Part shown: positions 29,833 to 37,531 of the stretch, one piece after another
Layout: every line of letters starts with the position of its first letter
How positions within the stretch are numbered: the first letter of the stretch is position 1
NCBI RefSeq assembly: GCF_003815715.1
Contig: NZ_CP033922.1
Coordinates: 3,830,001 to 3,894,000 of the forward strand
Length of the DNA stretch: 64,000 nucleotides
Source: Chryseobacterium sp. G0162
Lineage (GTDB): Bacteria > Bacteroidota > Bacteroidia > Flavobacteriales > Weeksellaceae
Reading direction: 5' to 3'
Made by a program: the position numbers and the translations under genes
Notes under the pieces: model-generated
The model's database searches: none
Told to the model about the DNA's origin: nothing
Seen by the model: the letters and a program-made list of their open reading frames with translations, nothing else

Positions 29833-29905
29833 TGGTTTCTCCAGGAATCGAACCAGGGACACATGGATTTTCAATCCATTGCTCTACCAACTGAGCTAAG
29901 AAACC
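29833..29905 (-). tRNA. tRNA-Phe (GAA), copy 3
   Basis: The third identical 73-base copy, with anticodon GAA and no encoded CCA. Confidence 0.95.
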
Positions 29906-29946
29906 ATTATATTTTGTTTGACTTACTTCGTTGTTTTAAAGTGATG

Positions 29947-29977
29947 CAAAAGTAGTAAGTTTTAGTATACAAAGCAA
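29947..29977 (-). promoter_or_regulatory. Promoter of tRNA-Phe copy 3
   Basis: On the minus strand TTG, 20 bases, TACTTTTG. The -7 box is 42 bases before the tRNA. Confidence 0.75.
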
Positions 29978-30013
29978 GTATTCATCGTGCTTTTTTTAAT
30001 TAAAACTAAAAAC

Positions 30014-31855
30014 TTATTGATTATCAGCTGGATTATTTTCCTGCTCCTTTCTGATTTGTTCACTCATTTCCTCCAGTACAGGTTTTATCGTACTTTCAGG
30101 AAGATCACTGATTCTAATATACATCAATCCGTCAATAGCATCATTAAAGTTCGGGTCAACATTAAATGCAATTACTTTGGCATTCTGTTTAATGTATTTT
30201 TTGATCAGAACAGGTAATCTTAATTCAGGTTCCAGGTCGTCAATAATCTTATCCAATTTGTTAAGATCTGATTCCATTTCGTCAAAGAAAAGACTTTTGT
30301 CTCTGTCTCGAAGCTTTACCTTATACTCATTTCTCGGAGTGATATACTGAGCTACTGCGGAATCAAAATAATTAGAACGCATAAACTCAATCATCAGAGA
30401 TTTGGAGAACTCAGAGAACTTATTCGAGATACTTACTCCTCCCATCAGGAATTTATGATCAGGGTTTCTAAGGCATACATGTACAATTCCTCTCCATAAA
30501 AGGAAAAGGGGAAGTGGCTTCTGCTGATATTCCTGACAGATGTATGCACGGCCCATTTCAATTACCTTTTTAAAGAAAGGGTGAATATCTTGCTCAAATT
30601 CAAATAAGGAGCTTGTATAAAAGCCTTTGATACCATATTTCTTCATTACCTCTCTACCCAAAGCCATTCTATAAGCTCCAGCCAGCTTTTTCTCACCATT
30701 ATCCCAAAGGAAAAGGTGATGGTAATGCTTATCATATTCATCAAGGTCAAACGGAAGATTACTTCCTTCTCCTACCGCACGGAAAGTTAATTCTCTCTGA
30801 CGTCCGATCTCCCTCATAATTGAAGGAATTTCTTCATAGGTGGTAAAGTAAATCTCGTAGTTTCCGTTGCTGAACAGCATTTTTTCTGTTCCTCTTAGCT
30901 TATCAACATCTTTGACGATATCTTCTATAGGAGTTTCATCAATGATGTTCTGAACAATATTTTCTTCTTTTAACAAAGGAAATTTAACAGAGAGATTCTG
31001 AAGGTTAATGCTTTGAGCCAGAGATTTTCTTTTTTCGTAGTAAGATTTCATCATATAAACCTTACGTTTTAGAAATTCTCCCAGTTCCTCAATGGTTTCC
31101 ATCTCATCCATCGCTTTTACAGAGATTGGTTTTCCAATCCTGATTCTGATAGGTTTCTCTCTATCATTCATCATTTCTGCAGGAAGCATAAGCGTTTGCA
31201 AACTTGGATGAAGTTTAGCTACCTGATAAAAAAGACGGCTGTTCTTTGCATGGAAATACATAGGAACAACGGGCACTTTAGCCATTCTGATAAGCTTAAG
31301 TGCCGTTTTTTCCCATTCTTTATCTAAAATTTCTCCATAAGGATTGTTTTTGTTAGAAACTTCTCCAGCAGGAAAAATACCTACGCAGCCTCCTTCCTGT
31401 AAATGCTTGAGTGTTTCACGCATTCCAGAAGAACTGCTGTAAGCTTCTTTTCTGTTTTCAAAAGGATTTACAGCGATTACGTACGGTTCCATAGGTTTGA
31501 TCTTTTCCAAAAGGAAATTTCCCATTACCTTAAAATCCGGACGAACCTCCGATAAGATCTTGCACATCAGAATTCCGTCAATAGCACCCAGTGGATGATT
31601 GGAAACCAGAACAAACGGTCCGGTTTTCGGAATTTTTGCCAGATCCTCTTCAAAAGCTACATAGCTTAGGTTTCTTTCTCTTACAAATGAGTCGAAAAAG
31701 TCTTTGCCTTCCTTATCTTTTAGTTTATCGTATAGTCTATTTACTTCATTTATTTTAGCAATGCTCATCACAGCAGATGCTACTGGATTCTTTAGGAACC
31801 CAATTTTACTTAAGCCGGAAGCTTTGATCAGATCGTTTTTCGAAATTAAACTCAT
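30014..31855 (-). CDS. olsF: Bifunctional lipid acyltransferase, OlsF-like
   Basis: A 613-residue fusion. The N-terminal half is a PlsC-type acyltransferase with the Asn-His-Pro-Leu-Gly-Ala-Ile-Asp catalytic box at 86-93 and a Phe-Pro-Ala-Gly-Glu motif near 160. The C-terminal half (~330-560) resembles the OlsB/hemolysin-type N-acyltransferase (GNAT-like) domain. OlsF-type fusions are known to make ornithine or related aminolipids by N- and then O-acylation, and are described from Serratia and Flavobacterium. Glycine lipids are an alternative product in this phylum. It follows aspartate kinase by 22 bases on the same strand, so it is probably co-transcribed. It would act at the inner membrane. 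Confidence 0.75.
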   Translation of the reverse strand: MSLISKNDLIKASGLSKIGFLKNPVASAVMSIAKINEVNRLYDKLKDKEGKDFFDSFVRERNLSYVAFEEDLAKIPKTGPFVLVSNHPLGAIDGILMCKILSEVRPDFKVMGNFLLEKIKPMEPYVIAVNPFENRKEAYSSSSGMRETLKHLQEGGCVGIFPAGEVSNKNNPYGEILDKEWEKTALKLIRMAKVPVVPMYFHAKNSRLFYQVAKLHPSLQTLMLPAEMMNDREKPIRIRIGKPISVKAMDEMETIEELGEFLKRKVYMMKSYYEKRKSLAQSINLQNLSVKFPLLKEENIVQNIIDETPIEDIVKDVDKLRGTEKMLFSNGNYEIYFTTYEEIPSIMREIGRQRELTFRAVGEGSNLPFDLDEYDKHYHHLFLWDNGEKKLAGAYRMALGREVMKKYGIKGFYTSSLFEFEQDIHPFFKKVIEMGRAYICQEYQQKPLPLFLLWRGIVHVCLRNPDHKFLMGGVSISNKFSEFSKSLMIEFMRSNYFDSAVAQYITPRNEYKVKLRDRDKSLFFDEMESDLNKLDKIIDDLEPELRLPVLIKKYIKQNAKVIAFNVDPNFNDAIDGLMYIRISDLPESTIKPVLEEMSEQIRKEQENNPADNQ

Positions 31856-31877
31856 GTGTGTTTAGTCGCAATTAATA

Positions 31878-33116
31878 TTATTGTGTTACCATTTGAAGTG
31901 TATTCTTGGAAATTTGTTCCAATAATACATTTTTTTCATGGTAAAATTTATCAATGTGATCCATCTTCGCATTTCTTACTGTGAATAAAGATACATTTTT
32001 AATTGCTTCGGTTTTAAAAATTTTTTGAAGCTCTTCGTTAAGCTCTTCAAGATGATTAAATTTATCCTCCAGACATAATGCCAGTGAAATAGCAGAATTC
32101 TGCATCAGGGAAACTTTGATCTTATATTTAGACAAGTGTCCGAATATCAAGCTCATATGATCTTCTGCGATGAAAGAGAAGTCTCTTGTCGAGATTTTTA
32201 AAAGATCCTGATTTTCTTTTAGGATATAAGATTCCTCCTGCTGGTTTTTGTCTGAAGCTCCTATTTTAGTGCCTTCTTTAGTAGGGTCTACAAAAGATTT
32301 GACATAAAAAGGAATGTTTTTTTGTTGCAAAGGTTGCAGCGTCTTCGGGTGAATTACGCTTGCTCCATAATAAGCCATTTCAATAGCCTCTTCATAAGAG
32401 ATATTAGAAAGCAGAGATACATCACTAAATTTTCTAGGATCTCCGGTCATTACTCCCGGTACATCCTTCCAGATCGTCATGGCATCAGCATTTAAACAGT
32501 AAGCAAAAATAGCTCCTGAATAGTCAGAACCTTCTCTCCCTAGCGTTACTGTAAAATTATTTTCGTCTGAACCAATGAAACCTTGCGTTACATAGCAAAG
32601 TTCAGGATTTAAATTGGAAATAAACTCTTCAGTTTTTGTCCAGTCTACAACTCCCTCTCTGTAAGAGTTATCTGTTTTTACATAATCTCTTGCATCCAGC
32701 CATTGATTGGTAAATTGGATCTCATTCAGATACTCACTTACGATTTTGGTAGAAATCATTTCTCCGCAGCTTACCACCTGGTCATATACAAAGTTGTAAT
32801 TGGGAGACTTATTTCTTCTTAAGAAAGAATCAATATCGTCAAAAAAGAGATTGATTTCAGCAAAAACCGCATGATTTTCAGGAAAAAGACCCTCCGCAAT
32901 CTCAATGTGTTTTCGTTTTATCTTTTCAATCTCAGTTTGATAGTTATCCTTCTTGAAATAAAGTTCTACAACTTTTTCCAACTCATTGGTCGTTTTGCCC
33001 ATTGCTGAAATTACCAGCAAACATTTGGCAAATCCCTGGCTTTCTAGAACCATGGACACATTTTTCACACTGTCGGCGTCTTTCACAGACGCGCCACCAA
33101 ACTTGAAAATTTTCAT
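31878..33116 (-). CDS. lysC: Aspartate kinase
   Basis: A 412-residue monofunctional aspartokinase that phosphorylates L-aspartate as the first step to lysine, threonine and methionine. The N-terminal Phe-Lys-Phe-Gly-Gly-Ala-Ser-Val motif and the Gly-Arg-Glu-Gly-Ser-Asp-Tyr-Ser-Gly motif near 215 mark the kinase fold. The C-terminal ~120 residues fit ACT regulatory domains. No homoserine dehydrogenase part is present. A promoter box lies 57 bases upstream. It leads a two-gene unit with the OlsF-like gene. The exact isozyme name is uncertain. Confidence 0.9.
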   Translation of the reverse strand: MKIFKFGGASVKDADSVKNVSMVLESQGFAKCLLVISAMGKTTNELEKVVELYFKKDNYQTEIEKIKRKHIEIAEGLFPENHAVFAEINLFFDDIDSFLRRNKSPNYNFVYDQVVSCGEMISTKIVSEYLNEIQFTNQWLDARDYVKTDNSYREGVVDWTKTEEFISNLNPELCYVTQGFIGSDENNFTVTLGREGSDYSGAIFAYCLNADAMTIWKDVPGVMTGDPRKFSDVSLLSNISYEEAIEMAYYGASVIHPKTLQPLQQKNIPFYVKSFVDPTKEGTKIGASDKNQQEESYILKENQDLLKISTRDFSFIAEDHMSLIFGHLSKYKIKVSLMQNSAISLALCLEDKFNHLEELNEELQKIFKTEAIKNVSLFTVRNAKMDHIDKFYHEKNVLLEQISKNTLQMVTQ

Positions 33117-33172
33117 TAAATTGTTAAAAATAAAATTGTTAGATAAAAATTACATGAGTTTTTTACGGACGA

Positions 33173-33180
33173 CAAAATTA
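33173..33180 (-). promoter_or_regulatory. -7 box for aspartate kinase
   Basis: TAATTTTG on the minus strand matches TAnnTTTG. A -33 TTG at the expected distance is not clear. Confidence 0.45.
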
Positions 33181-33712
33181 TAAATTTACAGCGAGATATG
33201 AAATAGGCTGATGATACCGTTGAATTAAGATTTCCTTAAAATACCCTTGAATAAAATAGTTGGTCATGGTTGAATGCAGGAATAGAGGGAATTAAGATAT
33301 CGTTAAGACTCTTATTTGTTCCATATATTATTTAATATTTATTTATTGAACTTCAAAAAGTGAGAGAACATCTATAATGTTTGAACTTCAATAGAAATGT
33401 ACTTTAGCCTATTTAATAAAAAATAAAAATTCAGCTGGCTTTTGCAAAAACCTAAACTTGGGTTGAAAAAATAGGCAATAGAAGTAGGCCTGTTTTTCCA
33501 TTCTATATTTATGCTTTACATTAAAATAAATTATCTGAATTTTTCATTGGTTTGGGATAACGAAATGGGGGAGAAATGATTAGCTGATATTTATTATTAT
33601 GTTTTGTTGGGTTTGTATTATGTTGATATACAGTGTTTAATCTCTTTTGTAATTAAATTTTCTTAATGCAATAAATTTTCCGAAATTTGGGGGAAAAGTA
33701 AAAAGAAAAAAT
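33181..33712. other. AT-rich gap between aspartate kinase and fbp
   Basis: About 530 bases between divergent genes. I find no coding frame, tRNA or strong hairpin. It presumably carries the fbp promoter. Confidence 0.4.
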
Positions 33713-34729
33713 ATGTCAAATCAACCATTACAGACTTTAGGAGAATTTCTTATCGATAAGCAGGACGATTTTCAATATTCAACAGGTGAATTTTCTCGTC
33801 TTCTGAGTGCTATAAGATTGGCTTCAAAAGTGGTTAATAGAGAAGTAAATAAAGCCGGAATTGTAGATATTACAGGAGCTGCAGGAAACCAGAATATTCA
33901 AGGGGAAGAACAGCAGAAACTGGATGTCATTGCAAATGAAATTTTTATTACAGCTTTGTCTCAAAGAGAGGTTGTTTGTGGTATTGCTTCTGAGGAAAAT
34001 GATGATTTTATTGATATTAAATGTGGAGAAAACGGTCATTTAAGTAAATATGTGGTGTTGATTGATCCTTTGGATGGGTCTTCAAACATCGATGTGAATG
34101 TTTCCGTAGGAACCATTTTCTCAATTTACAGAAGAGTTACCGAACCGGGAACACCTGTACAGCTTGAAGATTTCTTACAAAAAGGAGTGAATCAGATTGC
34201 AGCAGGATATGTAATCTACGGATCTTCTACCATGATTGTTTATACAACAGGAAACGGAGTGAATGGATTTACATTAGATCCTTCTTTGGGAACTTATTAT
34301 CTTTCTCATCCAAACATGACTTTCCCTAAAACAGGAAAGATCTATTCTATCAACGAAGGAAACTATATCAAATTCCCTCAGGGAGTAAAAAATTATCTTA
34401 AATATTGCCAGATGGAAGAAGGCGACCGCCCGTATACTTCCAGGTATATCGGTTCTTTGGTGGCAGATTTCCATAGAAATATGCTGAAAGGTGGAATTTA
34501 TATTTATCCATCTTATTCTCAGGCACCTAATGGTAAGTTAAGGTTATTATACGAATGTAATCCAATGGCTTTCCTTGCAGAGCAGGCTGGGGGAAAAGCT
34601 ACAGATGGTTTCAGAAGAATTCTGGAAGTAGAACCTACAGAACTTCACCAGAGAATTCCGTTTTTCTGCGGAAGCATCGACATGGTGGAGAAAGCAGAAG
34701 AGTTTATGCGTATTGACAGCGTAAAATAA
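33713..34729 (+). CDS. fbp: Fructose-1,6-bisphosphatase, class I
   Basis: A 338-residue gluconeogenic enzyme that hydrolyses fructose 1,6-bisphosphate to fructose 6-phosphate. The metal site Asp-Pro-Leu-Asp-Gly-Ser-Ser-Asn lies near residue 118, and the substrate-binding tail ([11 protein letters not shown]) near 275. Length and motifs are standard for class I. Its stop overlaps the start of menC (TAATG), so the two are translationally coupled. Confidence 0.95.
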   Translation: MSNQPLQTLGEFLIDKQDDFQYSTGEFSRLLSAIRLASKVVNREVNKAGIVDITGAAGNQNIQGEEQQKLDVIANEIFITALSQREVVCGIASEENDDFIDIKCGENGHLSKYVVLIDPLDGSSNIDVNVSVGTIFSIYRRVTEPGTPVQLEDFLQKGVNQIAAGYVIYGSSTMIVYTTGNGVNGFTLDPSLGTYYLSHPNMTFPKTGKIYSINEGNYIKFPQGVKNYLKYCQMEEGDRPYTSRYIGSLVADFHRNMLKGGIYIYPSYSQAPNGKLRLLYECNPMAFLAEQAGGKATDGFRRILEVEPTELHQRIPFFCGSIDMVEKAEEFMRIDSVK

Positions 34730-35733
34730 TGAAAGCATCCTATTTTAAATATGTATTAGAATTCAAACGCCCGAGTGGAACATCTCGTGGCGTTTTGCTT
34801 GATAAGGAGACCTTTATCCTTGAAATTTCAGAAGATGGAAAGAAAGGAATAGGAGAGTGTGCAGTCTTCAGAGGGCTGAGCTTTGATGATAAGCCGGACT
34901 ATGAAGAAAAGTTAATATGGCTTTGTGAAAATATTGACCTAAATCCGGATTTCTTAAAAGAAGAATTAAAAGACTTTCCATCCATTTGGTTCGGATATGA
35001 ACAGGCTGTTCAGAATCTAAAGTTGGATGAAAATCTTTATTTTCCAAGTGAGTTTACAGAAGGAAAATCTGCTATTACCATCAATGGGTTGATCTGGATG
35101 GGTGATGTTGGATATATGGAAGAACAGATCCAGGATAAACTCGAAAAAGGATTTCACTGCATTAAATTAAAAATTGGTGTCGATTGGAAATCTGAACATA
35201 TTATTCTTCAGGAATTAAGAAGGAAATTTTCAAAAGAGCAGCTGGAGCTCCGGGTAGATGCTAATGGTGGCTTCAGTATAGATGAAGCTGGAATAGTTCT
35301 GCAACAATTGGCAGATTTACATATTCATTCTATTGAACAGCCTATTAAAGCCGGAAATTGGAAGGGTATGGCAGAATTGTGTGCTCAGACGCCTACTCCT
35401 ATTGCTCTGGATGAGGAATTGATTGGAATTACAGACTTGGAAGAGAAGAAAAAGCTTTTAGAAACCATAAAGCCGCAGTATATTATTTTGAAACCTGCGC
35501 TAGTAGGAGGTTTTGCTGGTTCCGATGAATGGATTTCCCTGGCAGAGGAGCAGAATATTGGGTGGTGGATTACTTCAGCATTGGAAAGTAATATCGGCTT
35601 AAATGCCATTGCACAATATACCTTCACAAAAAAAAGCCCAATGCCACAAGGTTTAGGCACCGGAGCTTTATTTACAAATAATTTCGAATCCAATCTGGAG
35701 CTTAGAAATGAGCTGTTGTGGTTCAAAAAATAA
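34729..35733 (+). CDS. menC: o-Succinylbenzoate synthase (enolase superfamily)
   Basis: A 334-residue enzyme that dehydrates SHCHC to o-succinylbenzoate in menaquinone synthesis. The enolase-superfamily residues are visible: Lys-Leu-Lys-Ile-Gly near 145, metal ligand Asp in Arg-Val-Asp-Ala-Asn-Gly near 177, Glu in Glu-Gln-Pro-Ile near 203, Asp-Glu-Glu near 227, and Lys in Leu-Lys-Pro near 254. The C-terminal Gly-Leu-Gly-Thr-Gly-Ala-Leu-Phe-Thr-Asn-Asn is typical of MenC. Dipeptide epimerase is the main alternative. Its stop is directly adjacent to the stop of the convergent peptide gene at 35734. Degenerate copies of its 3' end occur downstream. Confidence 0.85.
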   Translation: MKASYFKYVLEFKRPSGTSRGVLLDKETFILEISEDGKKGIGECAVFRGLSFDDKPDYEEKLIWLCENIDLNPDFLKEELKDFPSIWFGYEQAVQNLKLDENLYFPSEFTEGKSAITINGLIWMGDVGYMEEQIQDKLEKGFHCIKLKIGVDWKSEHIILQELRRKFSKEQLELRVDANGGFSIDEAGIVLQQLADLHIHSIEQPIKAGNWKGMAELCAQTPTPIALDEELIGITDLEEKKKLLETIKPQYIILKPALVGGFAGSDEWISLAEEQNIGWWITSALESNIGLNAIAQYTFTKKSPMPQGLGTGALFTNNFESNLELRNELLWFKK

Positions 35734-35886
35734 TTAGCAAGTTGGGTTACCTGAATGTTCCCAATCCCATTCTTTGCAACATCTGGCTCTGGAGTCCCAT
35801 ATATTGCAACCTATGGGTACAACCGGAATATTTCCTCCGTTAATGATTTTCAATTCTCTTTTTTCTAATTTTTTTAGATTTTTCAT
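35734..35886 (-). CDS. GG-leader cysteine-rich peptide A
   Basis: A 50-residue peptide. The leader MKNLKKLEKRELKIINGG is of the double-glycine type used by bacteriocin-like peptides and probably cut by a C39 peptidase/exporter located elsewhere. The 32-residue core has Cys27, a Cys-Cys pair at 36-37 and a C-terminal Cys50, with conserved Trp30 and Trp40. The core layout is shared with four neighbouring genes. The stop abuts the menC stop. No modification or export gene is adjacent. A signalling or antibacterial role is possible but unproven. Confidence 0.75.
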   Translation of the reverse strand: MKNLKKLEKRELKIINGGNIPVVPIGCNIWDSRARCCKEWDWEHSGNPTC

Positions 35887-35925
35887 AATTAATTTTTTTT
35901 ATGATGAGGTAATTGGATCTTGACT

Positions 35926-36036
35926 TAATAAAAAACTCCAATGTTATAAAGTTTTAAGCATTGGAGTTTTATGAATCAATAATTCTGATTCAGCTTAGAT
36001 CTCAGAAATGAGTCATAATAGTTCAATATATAAAAT
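35926..36036. repeat. Degenerate copy of the menC 3' end (1)
   Basis: This tract aligns with the end of menC (about 35630-35733): an AATAAAAAA(C)TCCAATG start, a TTTTAGGCATTGGAG-like centre, an AATAATTCGAAT-like stretch, and CTCAGAAATGAG. It has decayed but lies in the same place relative to a peptide gene. Confidence 0.6.
35932..35970 (-). terminator. Terminator after peptide gene B, built from menC-derived DNA
   Basis: A 12-bp perfect stem (35932-35943 with 35959-35970) is followed on the minus strand by a T-run. It lies about 70 bases after the stop of gene B. Confidence 0.65.
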
Positions 36037-36040
36037 GGAA

Positions 36041-36193
36041 TTAGCAAGTTGGCCTGCCTTGATTCTCCAAATCCCATTCTTTGCAACATCTTGCTCTAAA
36101 ATCCCATCTGTCACAGCCTATAGGGATTTCCGGGGTATTTCCTCCATTAATTTTTTTTAATTCTCTTTTTTCTAGTTTTCTTAGATTTTTCAT
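36041..36193 (-). CDS. GG-leader cysteine-rich peptide B
   Basis: A 50-residue paralogue nearest to peptide A. Leader MKNLRKLEKRELKKINGG, then a core with Cys27, Trp30-Asp, Cys-Cys at 36-37, Lys-Glu-Trp, and a terminal Pro-Thr-Cys. A and B share the same length and C-terminus, so they are the most recent duplicates in the array. Confidence 0.75.
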   Translation of the reverse strand: MKNLRKLEKRELKKINGGNTPEIPIGCDRWDFRARCCKEWDLENQGRPTC

Positions 36194-36249
36194 AATAAAT
36201 ATTTTAAATAGTTTGTTGGTTTAGCTCTTAATACAAGAATGCCGTTAAA

Positions 36250-36420
36250 TTAAAAAGGACTGTCCGGGCAAACAGGTTTGTCCGATGATTCAGGAAGCCA
36301 TTGTCTGCAGCATCTCAATCTTGTATCCCAATTCATACAGTCACGAGGGATAACTCCTCCTTTGATCATTTTCAATTCTCTTTTGCTTAGTTTTTTTGAG
36401 TTATTCTGTAGATTTTTCAT
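36250..36420 (-). CDS. GG-leader cysteine-rich peptide C
   Basis: A 56-residue paralogue with a longer leader (GG at residues 21-22), a core Cys at 28, Trp-Asp, Cys-Cys at 37-38, Arg-Gln-Trp, and a C-terminal Val-Cys-Pro-Asp-Ser-Pro-Phe. It is the most diverged of the five in its leader. Confidence 0.7.
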   Translation of the reverse strand: MKNLQNNSKKLSKRELKMIKGGVIPRDCMNWDTRLRCCRQWLPESSDKPVCPDSPF

Positions 36421-36459
36421 GATTGTTATTTAATAGTTTTTATTGAGTGATGAATAAGA

Positions 36460-36630
36460 TTAGCCACAAAATGGTGGTGGGGCATCTGGGCATGTAGGAC
36501 TGTTACAGTATTCTGTTTGCCACTCCCTACAACATCTTTTTCCTGCATCCCACGTGTCACAGCCAATAGGAATATCTCCTCCTTTGACGATTTTTAGTTC
36601 TGCTCTCTGAAGTCTTTTTAGATTTTTCAT
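36460..36630 (-). CDS. GG-leader cysteine-rich peptide D
   Basis: A 56-residue paralogue. The frame is open further upstream, but I choose the ATG at 36630 because it gives the conserved leader MKNLKRLQRAELKIVKGG. The core has Cys24, Trp27-Asp, Cys-Cys at 33-34, Arg-Glu-Trp, then three more Cys and a Pro-Asp-Ala-Pro-Pro-Pro tail, seven non-leader residues longer than the A/B type. Confidence 0.75.
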   Translation of the reverse strand: MKNLKRLQRAELKIVKGGDIPIGCDTWDAGKRCCREWQTEYCNSPTCPDAPPPFCG

Positions 36631-36765
36631 AACTGATATTTTTAAATAATTGATAATTAGGCATAGTTTGGGAATGAAATTATTCAGGAGATGTAAGGGA
36701 AGGGGGAACCCCAAAATTTACAGTATGCTGTAGAATAATTTCATCTCAGAGCCAATAGAAGAGTA

Positions 36766-36875
36766 TTAATAAAAAATCCAATGCCACAAAGTTTAGGCAT
36801 TGGAGCTTTATTTGTAAATAATTTCGAATCCCGTTTTAATCTCAGAAAGAGTTTATTTGGGCTCAAAATAGGAAT
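36766..36875. repeat. Degenerate copy of the menC 3' end (2)
   Basis: Closely matches the menC 3' region: CCAATGCCACAAAGTTTAGG and GGAGCTTTATTTGTAAATAA are nearly the same as in menC, followed by TTTCGAATCC and CTCAGAAA. In the antisense frame it encodes the same residues as the antisense of menC, which shows common origin. Confidence 0.8.
36777..36804 (-). terminator. Terminator after peptide gene E
   Basis: A 9-bp stem (36777-36785 with 36796-36804), followed by six T residues on the minus strand, inside the second menC-derived copy. Confidence 0.6.
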
Positions 36876-36886
36876 GAAGTAATTAA

Positions 36887-37054
36887 TTAGCAATATGGAG
36901 GAGGTGAATCCGGACAAGTGGTACCACCACAGTAGCCTTCTGCCCATGCTCTACAACAAGCTGCAGCCGGATTCCAGTTATTACATCCCAGTGGAGGTCT
37001 TCCTCCATTAATTCTCTTTAATTCTCCTTTGTTTAATTTTCTTAGATTTTTCAT
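36887..37054 (-). CDS. GG-leader cysteine-rich peptide E
   Basis: A 55-residue paralogue. Leader MKNLRKLNKGELKRINGG, core with Cys24, Trp27-Asn, Cys-Cys at 33-34, Arg-Ala-Trp, then Cys42, Cys47 and a Pro-Pro-Pro-Tyr-Cys end. It resembles D most in its tail. It is the first gene of the array in the direction of transcription. Confidence 0.75.
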   Translation of the reverse strand: MKNLRKLNKGELKRINGGRPPLGCNNWNPAAACCRAWAEGYCGGTTCPDSPPPYC

Positions 37055-37531
37055 TGTATATATTTTAATTTGTTTGATAAGTAAATATCTAAAATCATTT
37101 TAAATTATACAATATGTGGTGAATTAATTTATTGATTTTTAACAGAATAATAGAATTTTTATATCAATATATCAAAAGTGAAAGTTGAAATATATTAATC
37201 ATCATTCATAAAAAAGTCACTAACAAAAATCCCTGCAAAATAATGTAGGAATTATAATAATGGAGTCCGGAGATATTTAAAGGGGTAAAGTAATTATAGG
37301 GTCGGATAATTAATTGTTTTTTTAAAAAGGTTATTATTCATTTAAATCACATCTTTTACGAAAATGGCTTTCTTTATATAACTTAAAATATATGAAAACC
37401 TTTTTTTTATATTTTTCATGATAAAAAAATTGTAATTCTCTATTATTTGAATTGGCAATCATTATGCCATTTATAAGGTCAGTGTCAACTTTAACATAAG
37501 GCTGATTTTATAGGATTTTTTTAATTAATCG
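37055..37531. other. AT-rich gap upstream of the peptide array
   Basis: 477 bases with no coding frame I can support and no further peptide leader. It separates the first peptide gene from the end of the hydrolase gene and should hold the array promoter. Confidence 0.4.

Noticed and set aside
35385..35726. 113-residue minus-strand frame within menC
   Set aside because: It is the antisense of a well-supported enzyme gene.
36631..36714. Longer start for peptide D
   Set aside because: The extra 28 residues have no counterpart in the four paralogues, which all begin at the MKNL leader.
36741..36947. A 68-residue minus-strand frame between peptide genes
   Set aside because: It runs across peptide gene E and the menC-derived tract. 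Its residues match the antisense frame of menC, so it is a duplication shadow, not a gene.
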